Positions 46,501 through 56,200 of a stretch of 64,000 nt of DNA are shown piece by piece. The notes under the pieces were generated by a model. It was not told the DNA's origin. It ran no database searches and saw only the letters and a list, made by a program, of their open reading frames with translations. Position 1 is the first letter of the stretch. Each line of letters begins with the position of its first letter. A program made the translations under genes and the position numbers. Origin of the DNA: VXMF01 sp965206775 (GTDB lineage: Bacteria > Acidobacteriota > Terriglobia > Bryobacterales > UBA6623); the NCBI GenBank assembly GCA_965206775.1, contig CBDBKU010000002.1:2170001-2234000 (forward strand), in the 5' to 3' direction.

Positions 46501-46971
46501 AATGATCTCGACGTGCTCTACGGCTCCTACGGCGTGACGCGCGAGGGCGATGCCATGCAGCCCGTGACCCAGCTGGACCCGACGGTCGGCGGAGCGATCA
46601 AGGCCGTGGTGATGTCAGACGGCAGCACGATCCAAGGGGACAAGGATCTCGCGGCCATCCTGCGGCTCGGAAAGGCCAGCACGGGCGGCGACAAGAGCGC
46701 CAACAACGACTTCGCCCTCACGACGATCTTCAACGAGGCCGGCGCGGATCCCAAGAAGACGGTCAACAAGTCCATCACGCACGTGCAAACCGTGGTCGCC
46801 CATATCATGCAGCAGCGCGCGATCTACGTGATCTACGCCGAGCAGGTGGGCGGCGATTCCGATGACCGAACCGATCTCGCCAATGCGGGCCGGCAGAACG
46901 CGTGGATGAGCATCAACGACTTCGTGCTGGATCACATCTTCAATGTGGAACTGGCGGAAATCGACAGCTGA
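43540..46971 (+). CDS. giant repeat lipoprotein 1 (truncated by frameshift)
   Basis: The product as read is 1143 aa. Residues 1-24 are a lipoprotein signal with lipobox GMAAC and lipidated Cys24. A Pro-rich linker (about 30-48) leads to seven tandem repeats of about 60 residues (49-484). Each has an LGxxG opening, an EDGxYWLG-like centre, NGNxY and a closing GxWxAxY. The rest holds helical stretches and a barrel-like module with GSAKYTGGTLAVTPGGTLF, MRIDVNFRQQTVFGQV and FAGRFIGPDGAEITGTWSLG. That pattern is reminiscent of TbpB/Slam-type surface lipoproteins. AAGGAG precedes the start. The frame ends early; the missing end is at 46943-48004. It is probably surface-exposed; the ligand is unknown. 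Confidence 0.75.
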   Translation: MFRNRVSWGIGLMALLLTLGMAACGGAEPAPVVQPPAPPPAPPPFQPQAVEVALGESGNITFMTTADGGFTLSGEKFESGGTVAAENGNMYVLNLADGTWAAVYQAMEEMVTLGITEEVVTLTKAEDGTYWLGDDLVTSGETTATATNGNMYTLSMNEEGMWMAAYQKVMVSVGLGITGEMASLVRAEDGTYWLGDALVTSGMTTTMSMNGNEYTLMMDADGMWTALYIEPVQAVMLGEHGGSVMIKKSEDGSYWIGDVTVANGSTVMVGNNTYELMMDADGMWMAAYQQVMVSVTLGITGEMVSLVRAEDGTYWLGDALVTSGMTTTMSMNGNEYRLMMGEDGMWMAHYVPAMGTVAVGGSGIAVSAMRDEAGNWSAVHPQTQETIALTEGGMLTAVNLAGYTNTYTLSSDGAGTWTASYVAVSTAVVLGTSGSSAMLVRAEDGSYGLGEDAVLSGDSTLADNGNRYILTMVNGAWSSAFDPDMMEIKGAGINVYTREDDDMYDIGTAGSDVTLASTGAGDITWEGAMYRVRMMDSMLVGTRIDTAVVEDTAHITVGLSALPTYIGDDRDTEENEANTMIVVAGEEISLGALFGPTGAAKPAKESDGLAGEFVQAAVDLLMDLRTEAELYAKYQAASETPTEEFDDRLDTIAGRAQDAVDMIFGNIGPGNKKVDVIADDVLPMDGDEEGDYVRATQTVRGLNTLLDALSSADAFVDATEEGNNGVFEDTLGEDAARDAFSANMSEYAVHFRYTENTRYGAITLKQRLSADPDLTADTDDGADAEAAAIYGTRFAFDGTPDDDDNEDVGAVGAFAYSRINDTLRSRNLPQTGSAKYTGGTLAVTPGGTLFSGDMRIDVNFRQQTVFGQVSNLRDKDNSLWQYLDADVDTIYLPSQTYGSLTQFGGVYDTDDGTDGVQAPSEDVQRTGLGDFGTATVVYAAAQGFASPTQQDTKARFAGRFIGPDGAEITGTWSLGQSVEGDNRATKSNDLDVLYGSYGVTREGDAMQPVTQLDPTVGGAIKAVVMSDGSTIQGDKDLAAILRLGKASTGGDKSANNDFALTTIFNEAGADPKKTVNKSITHVQTVVAHIMQQRAIYVIYAEQVGGDSDDRTDLANAGRQNAWMSINDFVLDHIFNVELAEIDS

Positions 46972-48004
46972 CGCCGAACCCACGGAGGTCCAGGACCTGT
47001 CCACCCCGCTCGGGGCGCACCTGTACCCGGCGACGCGCAACGGCAACCCGGACGACGACGAGGCGCTCGCGCGGATCGACAACCTGCTGGCGGCGTTCGA
47101 GGACAAGTTCGCCCTCGAGGATGCGGTCAGGATAACGGCGAAGGCGTCTTCGACTCCCGGGCTGCCATGGACAAGGGAGCGACGGACGACCCCTTCCCCC
47201 TGAATGACGTCGTGACACAGGACCCCGAGCCGGTTGGCGACATCTTTGGCAGGCTGGCCTCCCAGACGCAGCTGTGGTCGCTGTCCACGGAGTACACTCG
47301 GTTCGGAGTTTGGTACCGCCGGGAGACCGCCTCCGCGGTGCACGACTGGGCGAACCACGCCTCGCCCCAAGAAGATGTCGACGGTACCGATACCGAAACA
47401 GGGGCAGGCTCGCCGGGCAGCTATGCGTACAGCTGGCTTGCCCAGTCGACCTACCGCACGGACAGGGATGTCCCCACGTACCCGGGCAACGGACTGGCCA
47501 CCTACGAAGGCAAGACGCTTGCAGTGCTGAGCAATTACCCATATCTACGTGGGCGATGCCCTGATCCGGGTGAACTGGAATCCGCTGACCCGGACCGCCC
47601 AAGACGCAGTGACCACGAATACGACGGTGGTCCCGATCTTCAGCAACTTCCAGAAGTGGCAGGACAGTACCCTCGACCGGCTCATACACGATGGCAGGAT
47701 CGTGGATGAGATCACGATTCGAGCCGGCGTAAATGCTGATGATGCGCTGACGCTGGGGGCTGCGGACGGGAAGCTGTTTGTCAATGCCACTGAAGCCGTG
47801 GCCATCGTCACATATACCGACGGGACTTCCATCGAAACACCCATCGCGAGTTCGGTAATCGACGGAAAATTCGTCGGCTCGAGCAACGACGGACCACTCG
47901 GCATTCTTGGAAACTATACTGTGCCGGAATTCGCCGGGACAACGGACCTGGAAGGATCATTCGGTGCCGACCTGACCAGCTTCGAGACGCTCTTGACTCC
48001 CTAG
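46943..48004 (+). pseudogene. detached C-terminal module of lipoprotein 1
   Basis: Three frames continue lipoprotein 1. The first reads ADAEPTEVQDLSTPLG to LLAAFEDKFALEDA. From about 47127 the second reads GVFDSRAAMDKGATDD, LWSLSTEYTRFGVWYRRETA and LATYEGKTLAVLSN. From about 47538 the third reads IYVGDALIRVNWNP, VIDGKFVGSSNDGPLGILGN and LEGSFGADL, stop at 48004. Order and motifs match the second barrel module of lipoprotein 2 (STEYTRFGVW, YEGKTLAV, GEFVGDD, GSFGADL). With the junctions near 46963, 47127 and 47538 repaired, the whole protein would be about 1490 aa. Confidence 0.75.
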
Positions 48005-48058
48005 ACGCCCAGACCTCGCGCGGGTCCGCTCCGACCCGCGCACTGGCGTTGAAGACCT

Positions 48059-48090
48059 AAGGGGAAGCGGAAATCCGCTTCCCCTTTTTC
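48059..48090 (+). terminator. intrinsic terminator of lipoprotein 1
   Basis: GGGGAAGCGG (48061-48070) and CCGCTTCCCC (48075-48084) form a perfect stem with a four-base loop, followed by TTTTTC. It is 55 bases after the stop at 48004, which supports 48004 as the original gene end. Confidence 0.88.
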
Positions 48091-48319
48091 TGTCTTGCGC
48101 GACCATTTGCAGGTCTCGGAGCGGGTTTCCCCTCGGATCCAGGAAGCTGCGGTCTTGACGTTGGGCTTGAGTCCTATCGCCGAGGATGCCGGACGGGCGA
48201 GATCGGGAATCCGAGCGATGACCATGACCGGCTGGACTGGCCGGCTGCGTCTGGAGTTGCAGCGCCTCGTCGCAGGTCACTCTGTGGCAGACCTGTACCT
48301 CCGGAACGGCCTTCTCCCC

Positions 48320-48675
48320 TCATCGCTCCGCCATCTGGAAGCGCTCCGCGAAGTGAATGGCCAGTCTTCTTTCGAGCCCGCGAAGGGCACGTTGGCCGGG
48401 TCTTCCTCCGACCACGTTGCCGTCGTCGCCGTTACCACCCGGCAGACCAGCTTCTTGGCTGCCGGTCGGAAAGCGGCCCCTCGGCCCCACCCCGCAGTTC
48501 AGCTCTCGATTGCAATCGCCGGGCAAATCGTCCGCCACACCACCCCGAGTGGCGCAGCAACGGAACCACTTCCCTCCCTGACCGCTGGCGCCTTGGGCAA
48601 GTCCCGGACCCTTTCCCGCTCGGCTCGAACGCTTCCAACTCCGGATCCACCTCATCCGGCGCACGGTAGATCTGC
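48320..48675 (-). pseudogene. IS256-family transposase remnant
   Basis: Minus-strand fragments in two frames read LKQIYRAPDEVDPELEAFE, then ELNCGVGPRGRFP, and LERRLAIHFAERFQ. They correspond to the C-terminal region of IS256-type transposases (KxIYRAP, then the TNAIESLNR and LAIHFxDRF areas). Frameshifts and substitutions are numerous and the catalytic Glu region is not clean. No terminal repeats were found. Confidence 0.5.
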
Positions 48676-49343
48676 TTCAACGCTGGCGCCAGTCCCTTGC
48701 TCCGCTTCTACGAGGCGTGCCGCACCGAATACGCAACCGTGTTCATCTCGTTCAGAAGCAGCGCGACTGCCTCCTTTGCTTGCCGCCCGCCCTTCATTGC
48801 CACCTCGCAGTTCCGTTCCGGCAGCGCAAGGGCACTGCCTCCGCCGTGAAGCGATTCGCCCCGCGAACACTCCCCCCGCACCCCGCCCGTGGCGGCTCCC
48901 CTGGCAACTGCGACTACGTCGAACGTTGCGCCCCCCGCGCCAGCATCCGCGTTGCCCGCCAAGACCGGATCGGTTCGGTCCAGGACTCATGGAAGATCGT
49001 GTCCGAGGATGTCACGTACCCCGGCGCACCCTCTGCAGATTCCGCTCGAAAGCGAACTCGCGCACGGCAGATTGTCGATTCGCACCAGCCAAGCCGCAAA
49101 GGAAGGCCCGCACCCATCGCTGATTCCTTGTTGGCTTGGAGGGAGGGATGGCCCAGATAGGGCGTTGGAGCACGGGAAGTGGGGCGGTCTGCCGAGTGAA
49201 ATCGGGTGTTGTTACGGTGCTGGGGACGCAGGACGGGCCGGGAATCGCCGAGTGGGGCGCTGGCAGCCGCAACGAGGGCGTGGAGGGCCCGTCCGCCTGG
49301 GCCGCGATGGACCGGACTCCGCGGCTGCGGAGCGGAATCCTCG
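48676..49343. other. gap with no recognisable gene
   Basis: A minus-strand stretch (AMKGGRQAKEAVALLLNEMN, near 48790) looks protein-like for about 30 residues but cannot be extended. The rest shows nothing. Confidence 0.35.
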
Positions 49344-51125
49344 CTAGCCGGGAGTCAGCAGCAGTTGCAGCGCCTCGTCACGGTTGCCGGCGTAGTACGT
49401 TTGCGCCTCCGGCACGGTGTCCTGCGGCCGCTGCGACAGCAGCAGCGCCAGCGCCAGGTTGTTCAGCGCCGCGGCGTTGGACGGACCGTGACCCGTGCGG
49501 ATGCGGCTGCTGTCCTCCCCGAAGGAGACGTCGCGGCGATAGTGGTTGGCGCTCTCCACCTGCCAGTGACCCCGCTGCAACGCCAGCAGGTCCTGAGCCG
49601 AGGCGGCCTGCTCCGACAGCGAGGTGATGCCGTAGCTGTAGCTGCTCGACACCGGCCCGCCCAGCCGCTTGCAGGTCTCGTGCGTGATGCGGTACGCCTG
49701 CCGGGCATGCGGGTAGGGCAGCAGTTTCGGATGGGGCGTGAACACAGCGATCGAGCGCCGCTCCCAGCGCTTGTTGCGCGAGCGCTGCCAGCGCCCTTCC
49801 TGCCAACTGCGCTCCGCGCCCCGCTCCCAGTTCAGGCCCGTCAGCGTCTCGTAGGTCAGCGCGCAGTTGCCCTTGATGCGCACCAGCACCTCCCCGCCGT
49901 GCTGCTCGATGATCGCCCGCTGGATCTCCTGCCCCGCATGCCCCGCGTCCATCGTCACCGTCCGGCCGCGCAGATCCACCTCTTCCAGCAACGCCCGCAG
50001 CGCGCCTTGCTCGCCGCCTTCCTCGCGGTAGCTGCGGCTCGCCACCGGCAGGCCCTTGACATGGCCCACCAGCGTCACCGTCTCCCAGTGCTGCCCCTCC
50101 GCCGCCATCCGATTCGCCCCCCGAATGCGCTTCCCGTCCGCCGCCAGCGCCTGCGGCTGCGGCACCAGCGGCTGCGTCCAGCGCTGGATCACGCGCTCCA
50201 GCGAGGCCGGATCCGTCCGCTCCATGACTCGCTGGAACGTCGTGTCCGAAGGCGTCACGCACCGCCGCTCGCGCTCGTCCCAGCGGCACCCCAGCGCCCG
50301 TAACTCGTGCTCCTTCAGTGTCTTCGAGTACGCTTCCGCCGCCCTCCCGCCGCGCTTGCCCGCCAGCCTCGCCAACACCATCAGCGCCAGCACCACCCCC
50401 AGCGCATGCCGCTTCCCGCGGCGCCCCCGGCTGTCCTCCACATCCTCCAACTGCTTCCGCAACGACCGCAAATCCTCCGCCCCGTAGCGCACATCCACCG
50501 GCCCGCAATCCCACTCCTCCCGCTCCTGCGGATCCGCCAGCCGCTCCCGCGCTCCCGCCCGCAACTCATACACCAGCATCATCTTCTTCTGCCCGTGCTT
50601 GTCGGTGTACTTCCCGTTCGACCGCGCGTAGCCCTTGCTCAGCCCCAGCTTGATCCAGTTCGACGCCAGATACGCCGTGCCCCGGTACTTGCGCGGATCC
50701 ACGAACGTCTCCGCGAGTTCGAGCGGATGCCCCCAACTCGCCTCCCAGTCCCCGCTCAGCCGCCGCAGGTTCAACCCCAGCACCCGCGAGGCCAGGTTCT
50801 TCACGCCCTGCCCCGCGGGCAGCACCAGGAACCGCGTGTTATTCCCGCACAGGTGCAAGCGCCGGAACTGCACCGCCTTGTGCCAGCCCAGCCAGCGGTC
50901 GCGCGGCCGGCACTGGAACACCCCCGTCTGCCAGCCCAGCAGCGCCAGCCACTCGCCCCGCCACTCCGCCACGTAGCGCAGCCCGCGCCCCGCGAACTGC
51001 TTGAATCCCAGATAGTGCTGCGCGTCCATCAACCCGTCCCAGCGCAGCCGCTCCTCCGGCCGGGTCGGCCGGACCACCACCTCGCTCAGCACCGGAACCT
51101 CCGCAGCACACACTGGCATCGTCAT
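49344..51125 (-). CDS. DruA-like (DUF4338) domain fused to ISAs1 transposase
   Basis: The protein has 593 aa. Residues about 20-195 match the DUF4338 domain known from DruA of Druantia defence systems: AQHYLGFKQFAGRGLRYVAE, WRGEWLALLGWQTG, CGNNTRFLVLPAGQGVKNLA and KYRGTAYLASNWIKLG. Residues about 215-590 are an ISAs1 (H-repeat) DDE transposase: HALGVVLALMVLARLAGKRG, LAADGKRIRGANR, VTMDAGHAGQEI and RGHWQVESANHYRRDVSFGE. It is one intact frame. Fusions of this kind occur in databases as transposases. The second ATG (51119) is also possible. No terminal repeats were found, so the element borders are undefined. Confidence 0.82.
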   Translation of the reverse strand: MTMPVCAAEVPVLSEVVVRPTRPEERLRWDGLMDAQHYLGFKQFAGRGLRYVAEWRGEWLALLGWQTGVFQCRPRDRWLGWHKAVQFRRLHLCGNNTRFLVLPAGQGVKNLASRVLGLNLRRLSGDWEASWGHPLELAETFVDPRKYRGTAYLASNWIKLGLSKGYARSNGKYTDKHGQKKMMLVYELRAGARERLADPQEREEWDCGPVDVRYGAEDLRSLRKQLEDVEDSRGRRGKRHALGVVLALMVLARLAGKRGGRAAEAYSKTLKEHELRALGCRWDERERRCVTPSDTTFQRVMERTDPASLERVIQRWTQPLVPQPQALAADGKRIRGANRMAAEGQHWETVTLVGHVKGLPVASRSYREEGGEQGALRALLEEVDLRGRTVTMDAGHAGQEIQRAIIEQHGGEVLVRIKGNCALTYETLTGLNWERGAERSWQEGRWQRSRNKRWERRSIAVFTPHPKLLPYPHARQAYRITHETCKRLGGPVSSSYSYGITSLSEQAASAQDLLALQRGHWQVESANHYRRDVSFGEDSSRIRTGHGPSNAAALNNLALALLLSQRPQDTVPEAQTYYAGNRDEALQLLLTPG

Positions 51126-51256
51126 GCCCCATCAATACACGATCCCGGCCAAAAAAGCCAGTCCCTCGTCTAACTCTTTGCGACCAAGGTTACTACCCTC
51201 GAACAAGAATCAGCCGTGGCCCGCACCCATCACAACCACGACTAATGACTTTGTTT

Positions 51257-53086
51257 GTAACTGCCCAGGTACACGGCTTCGGTTGAGTTGCGACGACGAG
51301 GGCGGCGGGCAGTGGGGCATAGGTAGCGGAACAGAACAGGCGGACAGGGGCCGGGGATGGCGGCGATTGGCAAGCGATAGTGGAAGAGTCCGGCGGCGAG
51401 CATGATTGTGGGCAGACCGATCGTGTCGGCACGCAGTTTACACAGACAGACAAAACATGTATATATAAGAATGTTGCAAGCGCACAGGCGCTGGCGAGAG
51501 CATGCCGGGACAGTCCGAGGCAGAGCGGCGACAGGCGGGCGGGGACGTGCGCCTGGAGGACTTGCAAGCCGAGAACGAGCAGCTGCGGGCCACCCTCGAG
51601 CGCAAGGAGGCGGAGATTGCCGGCTTGCGGCAGCGCCTGGAGGAACTGGAGCGCCGAGTGGGGCTGAACAGCAGCAACAGCGGCAAGCCGCCGTCGAGCG
51701 ACGGGCCAGCCAAGCCGCCGGCGCAGCAGCGCACGAAGAGCCAGCGGGGCCGCTCCGGCAAGCGCTCGGGCGGGCAGCGGGGACACACAAGGGCTCGACC
51801 TTGCGCCAGACAGACAGCCCGGATCGGATCCAGACCCACCTGCCGCCGAGTTGTGACGCGTGCTCGGCGCCGCTGGCGGCGGCCGACACGCAGGGCGAGC
51901 CCCTGCGGCGGCAGGTGTTCGACCTGCCCGCGCCCCAGCCTCCGGTGGTGACCGAGCATCAGGCGTTTGCCTGCCGCTGCGGATCCTGTGGCCGTGTGAC
52001 GCGGGCGGCGTTCCCGGAAGGGGTGGGTGCGCCCGTGCAGTACGGCCCGCGGATCGCCGCCGTCGCGGTCTACCTGCAAAACGGGCACTTCCTGCCCGAA
52101 GAGCGCTTGGCAGAGGTCTTCCAGGACCTGTGCGGGGTCGCGGTTTGCTCCGCGACACTGGCGGGGATGACGCGCAAGGCGGCGGAGCGCTGGCGGAGCT
52201 GCAGCGAGCGCGTACGCGACATGATCGTGAGCCTGGACGGGGCGAAGCATCTGGACGAGACGGGCTTCCGGATCGGGGGGAAGACGCAGTGGCTGCATGT
52301 GATCAGCACGCGCTGGCTGACGTTCTACCGCACAAGCCCGCGGCGGGGCAGCCTGCTGGAGGGCCTGCGGGGCATTCTGGTGCACGATCACTGGAAGCCG
52401 TACTTCACCGTCCGGGACGTGCTGCACAGCCTGTGCAATGCGCATCATTTGCGAGAACTGCAAGCGCTAGTCGAGATCGACAGGGAGGACTGGGCGCGAC
52501 GGATGCAGCTGTTGCTCAGACGGGCGAACCGGGCGGTGAGGATGGCTCTCGAGCGGGGTGTTCCGCTGCCGCGGGCGCTGGTGGAGCAGATTCAGCGCCG
52601 CTACGACCAGTGGGTCGGGGAAGCGCTGGCTTATCACGAGGCGCAGCCGCCGCTGCGACCGCCGCAGAAAGGTCGGCGGGGGCGCAAGAAGCGTCGGCCG
52701 GGACACAATCTCGCGTTGCGGCTGCGGGACCGCAAGCAAGACGTGCTGCGCTTCGTCAGCGATCCCGGTGTCCCCTTCACCAACAACCAGGCGGAGCAGG
52801 ACCTGCGGATGATGAAGCTGCGCATGAAGATCTCCGGCGGGTTCCGGTCCGAGCAGGGAGCGCAGGATTTCGCCACGTTGCGCAGCGTGCTCTCGACCGC
52901 GCGGAAGCAAGGCCGCAACCGCATCGAGGCCCTCTTGCAAGGGCCGGAGGTCCTGCTCGCAGGACTGAAATTCTAGCTGCCGCCCCGAGTCCCGATCGTC
53001 CGCCCCGGACTGCACCTTGTCAAGGCCGACGCACGCTCCACTCATCTAGTACTTGCGCAGGTCATCGGACCTACCTGGGCAGTTAC
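51257..53086 (+). mobile_element. IS66-family element, copy C
   Basis: The element is 1830 bp with the same perfect ends, GTAACTGCCCAGGTA at 51257-51271 and its complement at 53072-53086. An exact 8-bp target duplication CTTTGTTT lies at 51249-51256 and 53087-53094. It is opposite in orientation to copies A and B and more divergent. Its transposase is frameshifted. It sits 126 bases upstream of lipoprotein 2. Confidence 0.95.
51502..52976 (+). pseudogene. tnpC: IS66 transposase, copy C, frameshifted
   Basis: From ATG 51502 the coiled coil (LEDLQAENEQLRATLERKEA) and the signature NSSNSGKPPSSDGPAKPP are in one frame up to GQRGH. An extra AC pair near 51787 shifts the sense into the frame ending at 52976: KGSTLRQTDSPDRIQTHLPP, AKHLDETGFRIGGKTQWLHV, ILVHDHWKPYF and PFTNNQAEQDLRMMKLRMKI. 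The two frames together are a complete TnpC. The element still has good ends and could move only in trans. Confidence 0.9.
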
Positions 53087-53212
53087 CTTTGTTTTGGTAA
53101 AATCAAACAACTCAGCTAATGTTCCACCAGACACGAGGGATTTCGCGCTATTTGCTTCCCTCCAGCTGTGAGACCATGCTAGACTGCGAATTCAAGAAGA
53201 AGGTACTAGGCA

Positions 53213-56200
53213 ATGCTCTGCAACCACAAAAGCTCACTGAAATGTTTCTTCCTGCTGGCGGCACTTCTCGCTGCCTTGCTGGCAGGTTGCGGCGGCGATG
53301 ATCCCGCTCCGGCACCGCCACCGCCGCCACGGCCGCCACCGCCCGCATTCGTGCCGCAAGATGTCGTTATCGAACTGGGCAGCTCCGGCGAGACCCTCAC
53401 CCTGCAGACCACGGAAACAGGGGGATTTACGCGAAACGGCGAGGCCTTCGCGAGCGGAAACACGGTCGAGGCCGAAGGCAATACCTACCGCCTTGTCCTC
53501 GACAACAGCAACTGGGCAGCAGAGTACGTGGCCCCGAGACCTTGGGCAACCGCCTTGGGCACGAGCGGCGACGCTCTGCTGATCACCCGCCGGGAGGACG
53601 GCCTCTACGAGTCCGGCGAACACGTCTTCAGCAGCGGCGGAACCATTACCGCGTCGAATGGAAACCAGTACATGCTGACCTTTGTGCCCGACGACGATCA
53701 GGGTACGTGGACCGTGGACTACCTGCCGCCGGAACCCACGGCTATCGCGTTGGGAATGAGCGGTGAAACGGTACTGGTCGAACGTCTCGAGGGCGGGGGC
53801 TATGCCGTGGGAGGCCAGCGGATTGTCGACGGCTCCACCGTTCAGTCGGCGGCCGGGAATACATACCGTCTGAGCATGCAGGACGGGGAGTGGTCGGCGT
53901 CGTTCTCGCCGCCGCCGCCGATCTCGGTGCTTCTGGGCGCGTCAGGGCAGATGGTGACACTGCAGATCCGGGAGGACGGGCAGTTCGAGAAGGACGGCCA
54001 GCTATACCCCAGCGGCTCGACGGAGATGGTCGGGGGCAGCACCTACCGGCTGGTGCTGCAGAACGGCGTATGGACAGCGATGTTCGAGGCGCCGCCTCCG
54101 GTCATGGTACCCCTGGGCACGTCAGGACAGGCGGTGACGCTGCAGGTCCGGGAGGACGGGCAGTTCGAGAAGGACGGGCAGCTATACCCCAGCGGCTCGA
54201 CGGAGATGGTCGGGGGCAGCACCTACCGGCTGGTGCTGCAGAACGGCGTATGGACAGCGATGTTCGAGGCGCCGCCGCCCGTAGTGGTGCCTCTGGGCAC
54301 CTCAGGTGAATCAATTGTCTTGCAGGTGACGGAAAACGGCCAGTTCACGAAAGACGGGCGTCCGTATACAAGTGGCACCAGCGAGCGAACCGCAGATGGC
54401 AACACATACCGGCTCACCCTCGCGAACGGAATGTGGACCGCGACGTTCGAGGCGCCGGCAACTGTCCAGGTCCAATTGGGCAGGTCCGGGGAGACCATCA
54501 CGCTGGTTGCTCGGGAGGACGGGACATACACTCTGGACGGGCAAACGTTCGCTCCGAACTCGGTCGTCGAGGCTGGCGGAAACAACTACCGTGTCGTCCT
54601 CCAAGACGGCGAATGGACCGCCGTGTATCAGCGGCAATCGATTCCCGTCGTCAGTGCCGACGGGCTAATCGTTCTCTTCAGGGAGGAGGACGGCAGCCAC
54701 ACCTACAACAACGAGAGGGTCCGCGACGGGGACACCATCACACAGGGGGGAAACGAGTACGAACTGTTGGAGTTGAGCGACGGCACTTGGCTCGCAACTC
54801 CCGCCTCGACTCCTGCCCGCGCGCGGGTTCAGCTTCCTGAAGGCGCCGGCACCATCACGCTGACGCGGAACGACGACGGCGACTATACCTACGACGGCAA
54901 CGTCATCGACTCGGGGGACGAAATCGTGGTGAGTGGTGTCCGTTACCGCGTGACGCAGAGTTCATCGGGAACCTGGTCCGCGGCTCTAGCCTCGACATCG
55001 CCCACCCGGCCTCCCGGGGACATCACCGAGGGCGGCATTGGCGGCCCGACGCAGATCGATGAGGCCGAAGACTTCACGAAGGCGCTGTTCGACGGTGGGA
55101 CCGATGAAGGTACATACGGAGTCGGATTCCTGTCCAGGGACAGTCAGGCCACCACAAGGGACAGGGGTATACTGATCGTCCCCGCAAGGCTGGATGGCCC
55201 CGATGTCAACAACCGCCACAAGTTCTCGGTTTACCAACTCATGCAGCAAGGCCTGGTTTCGCAACAGCGCACTGCCGCTGAAGTCGCCAAGGCCGAGATC
55301 GACGAGATTCTCGCCAAGATCAACCTCAAGAAGCCGCTGTACGAGGCCGGTGCCGCCTACCCGGACGATGACATCGAGGGTTCCGGCAACCTATGGGAGC
55401 AGGCGGAAGACGCGGTCGGAAAGATCTTCGGATGGACGCGCGAAGACAATCCGGATGACGTTGGCGGCATCCTCGGGAGAGAACCCTGGAGCGGTCGGCT
55501 TGACACGGACGAGGTCGACGATGTCATCGAGACGTTTCAGGAGATGGTGGCGATCCTCTCCGATGTCAACCTGTTCGAGCGGGAATTCGAGGATGAAATT
55601 GATGACGCCGGGGGAACGGACAACTATGATGCCGACGACTTCTTCGGGTCCGTCAGCTCAAGAATCCGGTTCGGATCGACTAGCGCCACCCGCTTCGGGG
55701 CCTATGCAGTGACGGACGCCGGAGAGGCCGCAGCGTCCAGCGAATGGGACACAGGCGTTTTCGCCTACACGCCCGCTGACCAGCCGCGAACCGCCGACAT
55801 TCCGACCCGCGGAGAAGCGACATTCCGTGGCAACACGGTGGCCGTTTCCGACGGCTCGAGCGGAACCACGGCGGCGGACGACCCGAAACTCTACGCTGGC
55901 AAGATTGAACTCGTGGCAAGCTTCTCGAAGCGCCAGGTAAGCGGCACCATCACGGAACTGAAAGACGAGGACGGCCGCGCTCTCGAGGTCGAGAGCACCG
56001 ATACGTTTCGCAATGAGACCGTCGATGAGATCGTCCTGCCCGCAGCCGGAGCCAGTGGCACCCTAGGCTTCTACCAGGTTTCTGGTGAGGACAACGCAAC
56101 GATTTCGTTCACGCGCAACCTGCGCTCCGAATCAGGGGATTCCACATTCAGGGTGCAACTCGTCGATGAGGCCACGGAAGCGCTCGGGATTTGGACACTT

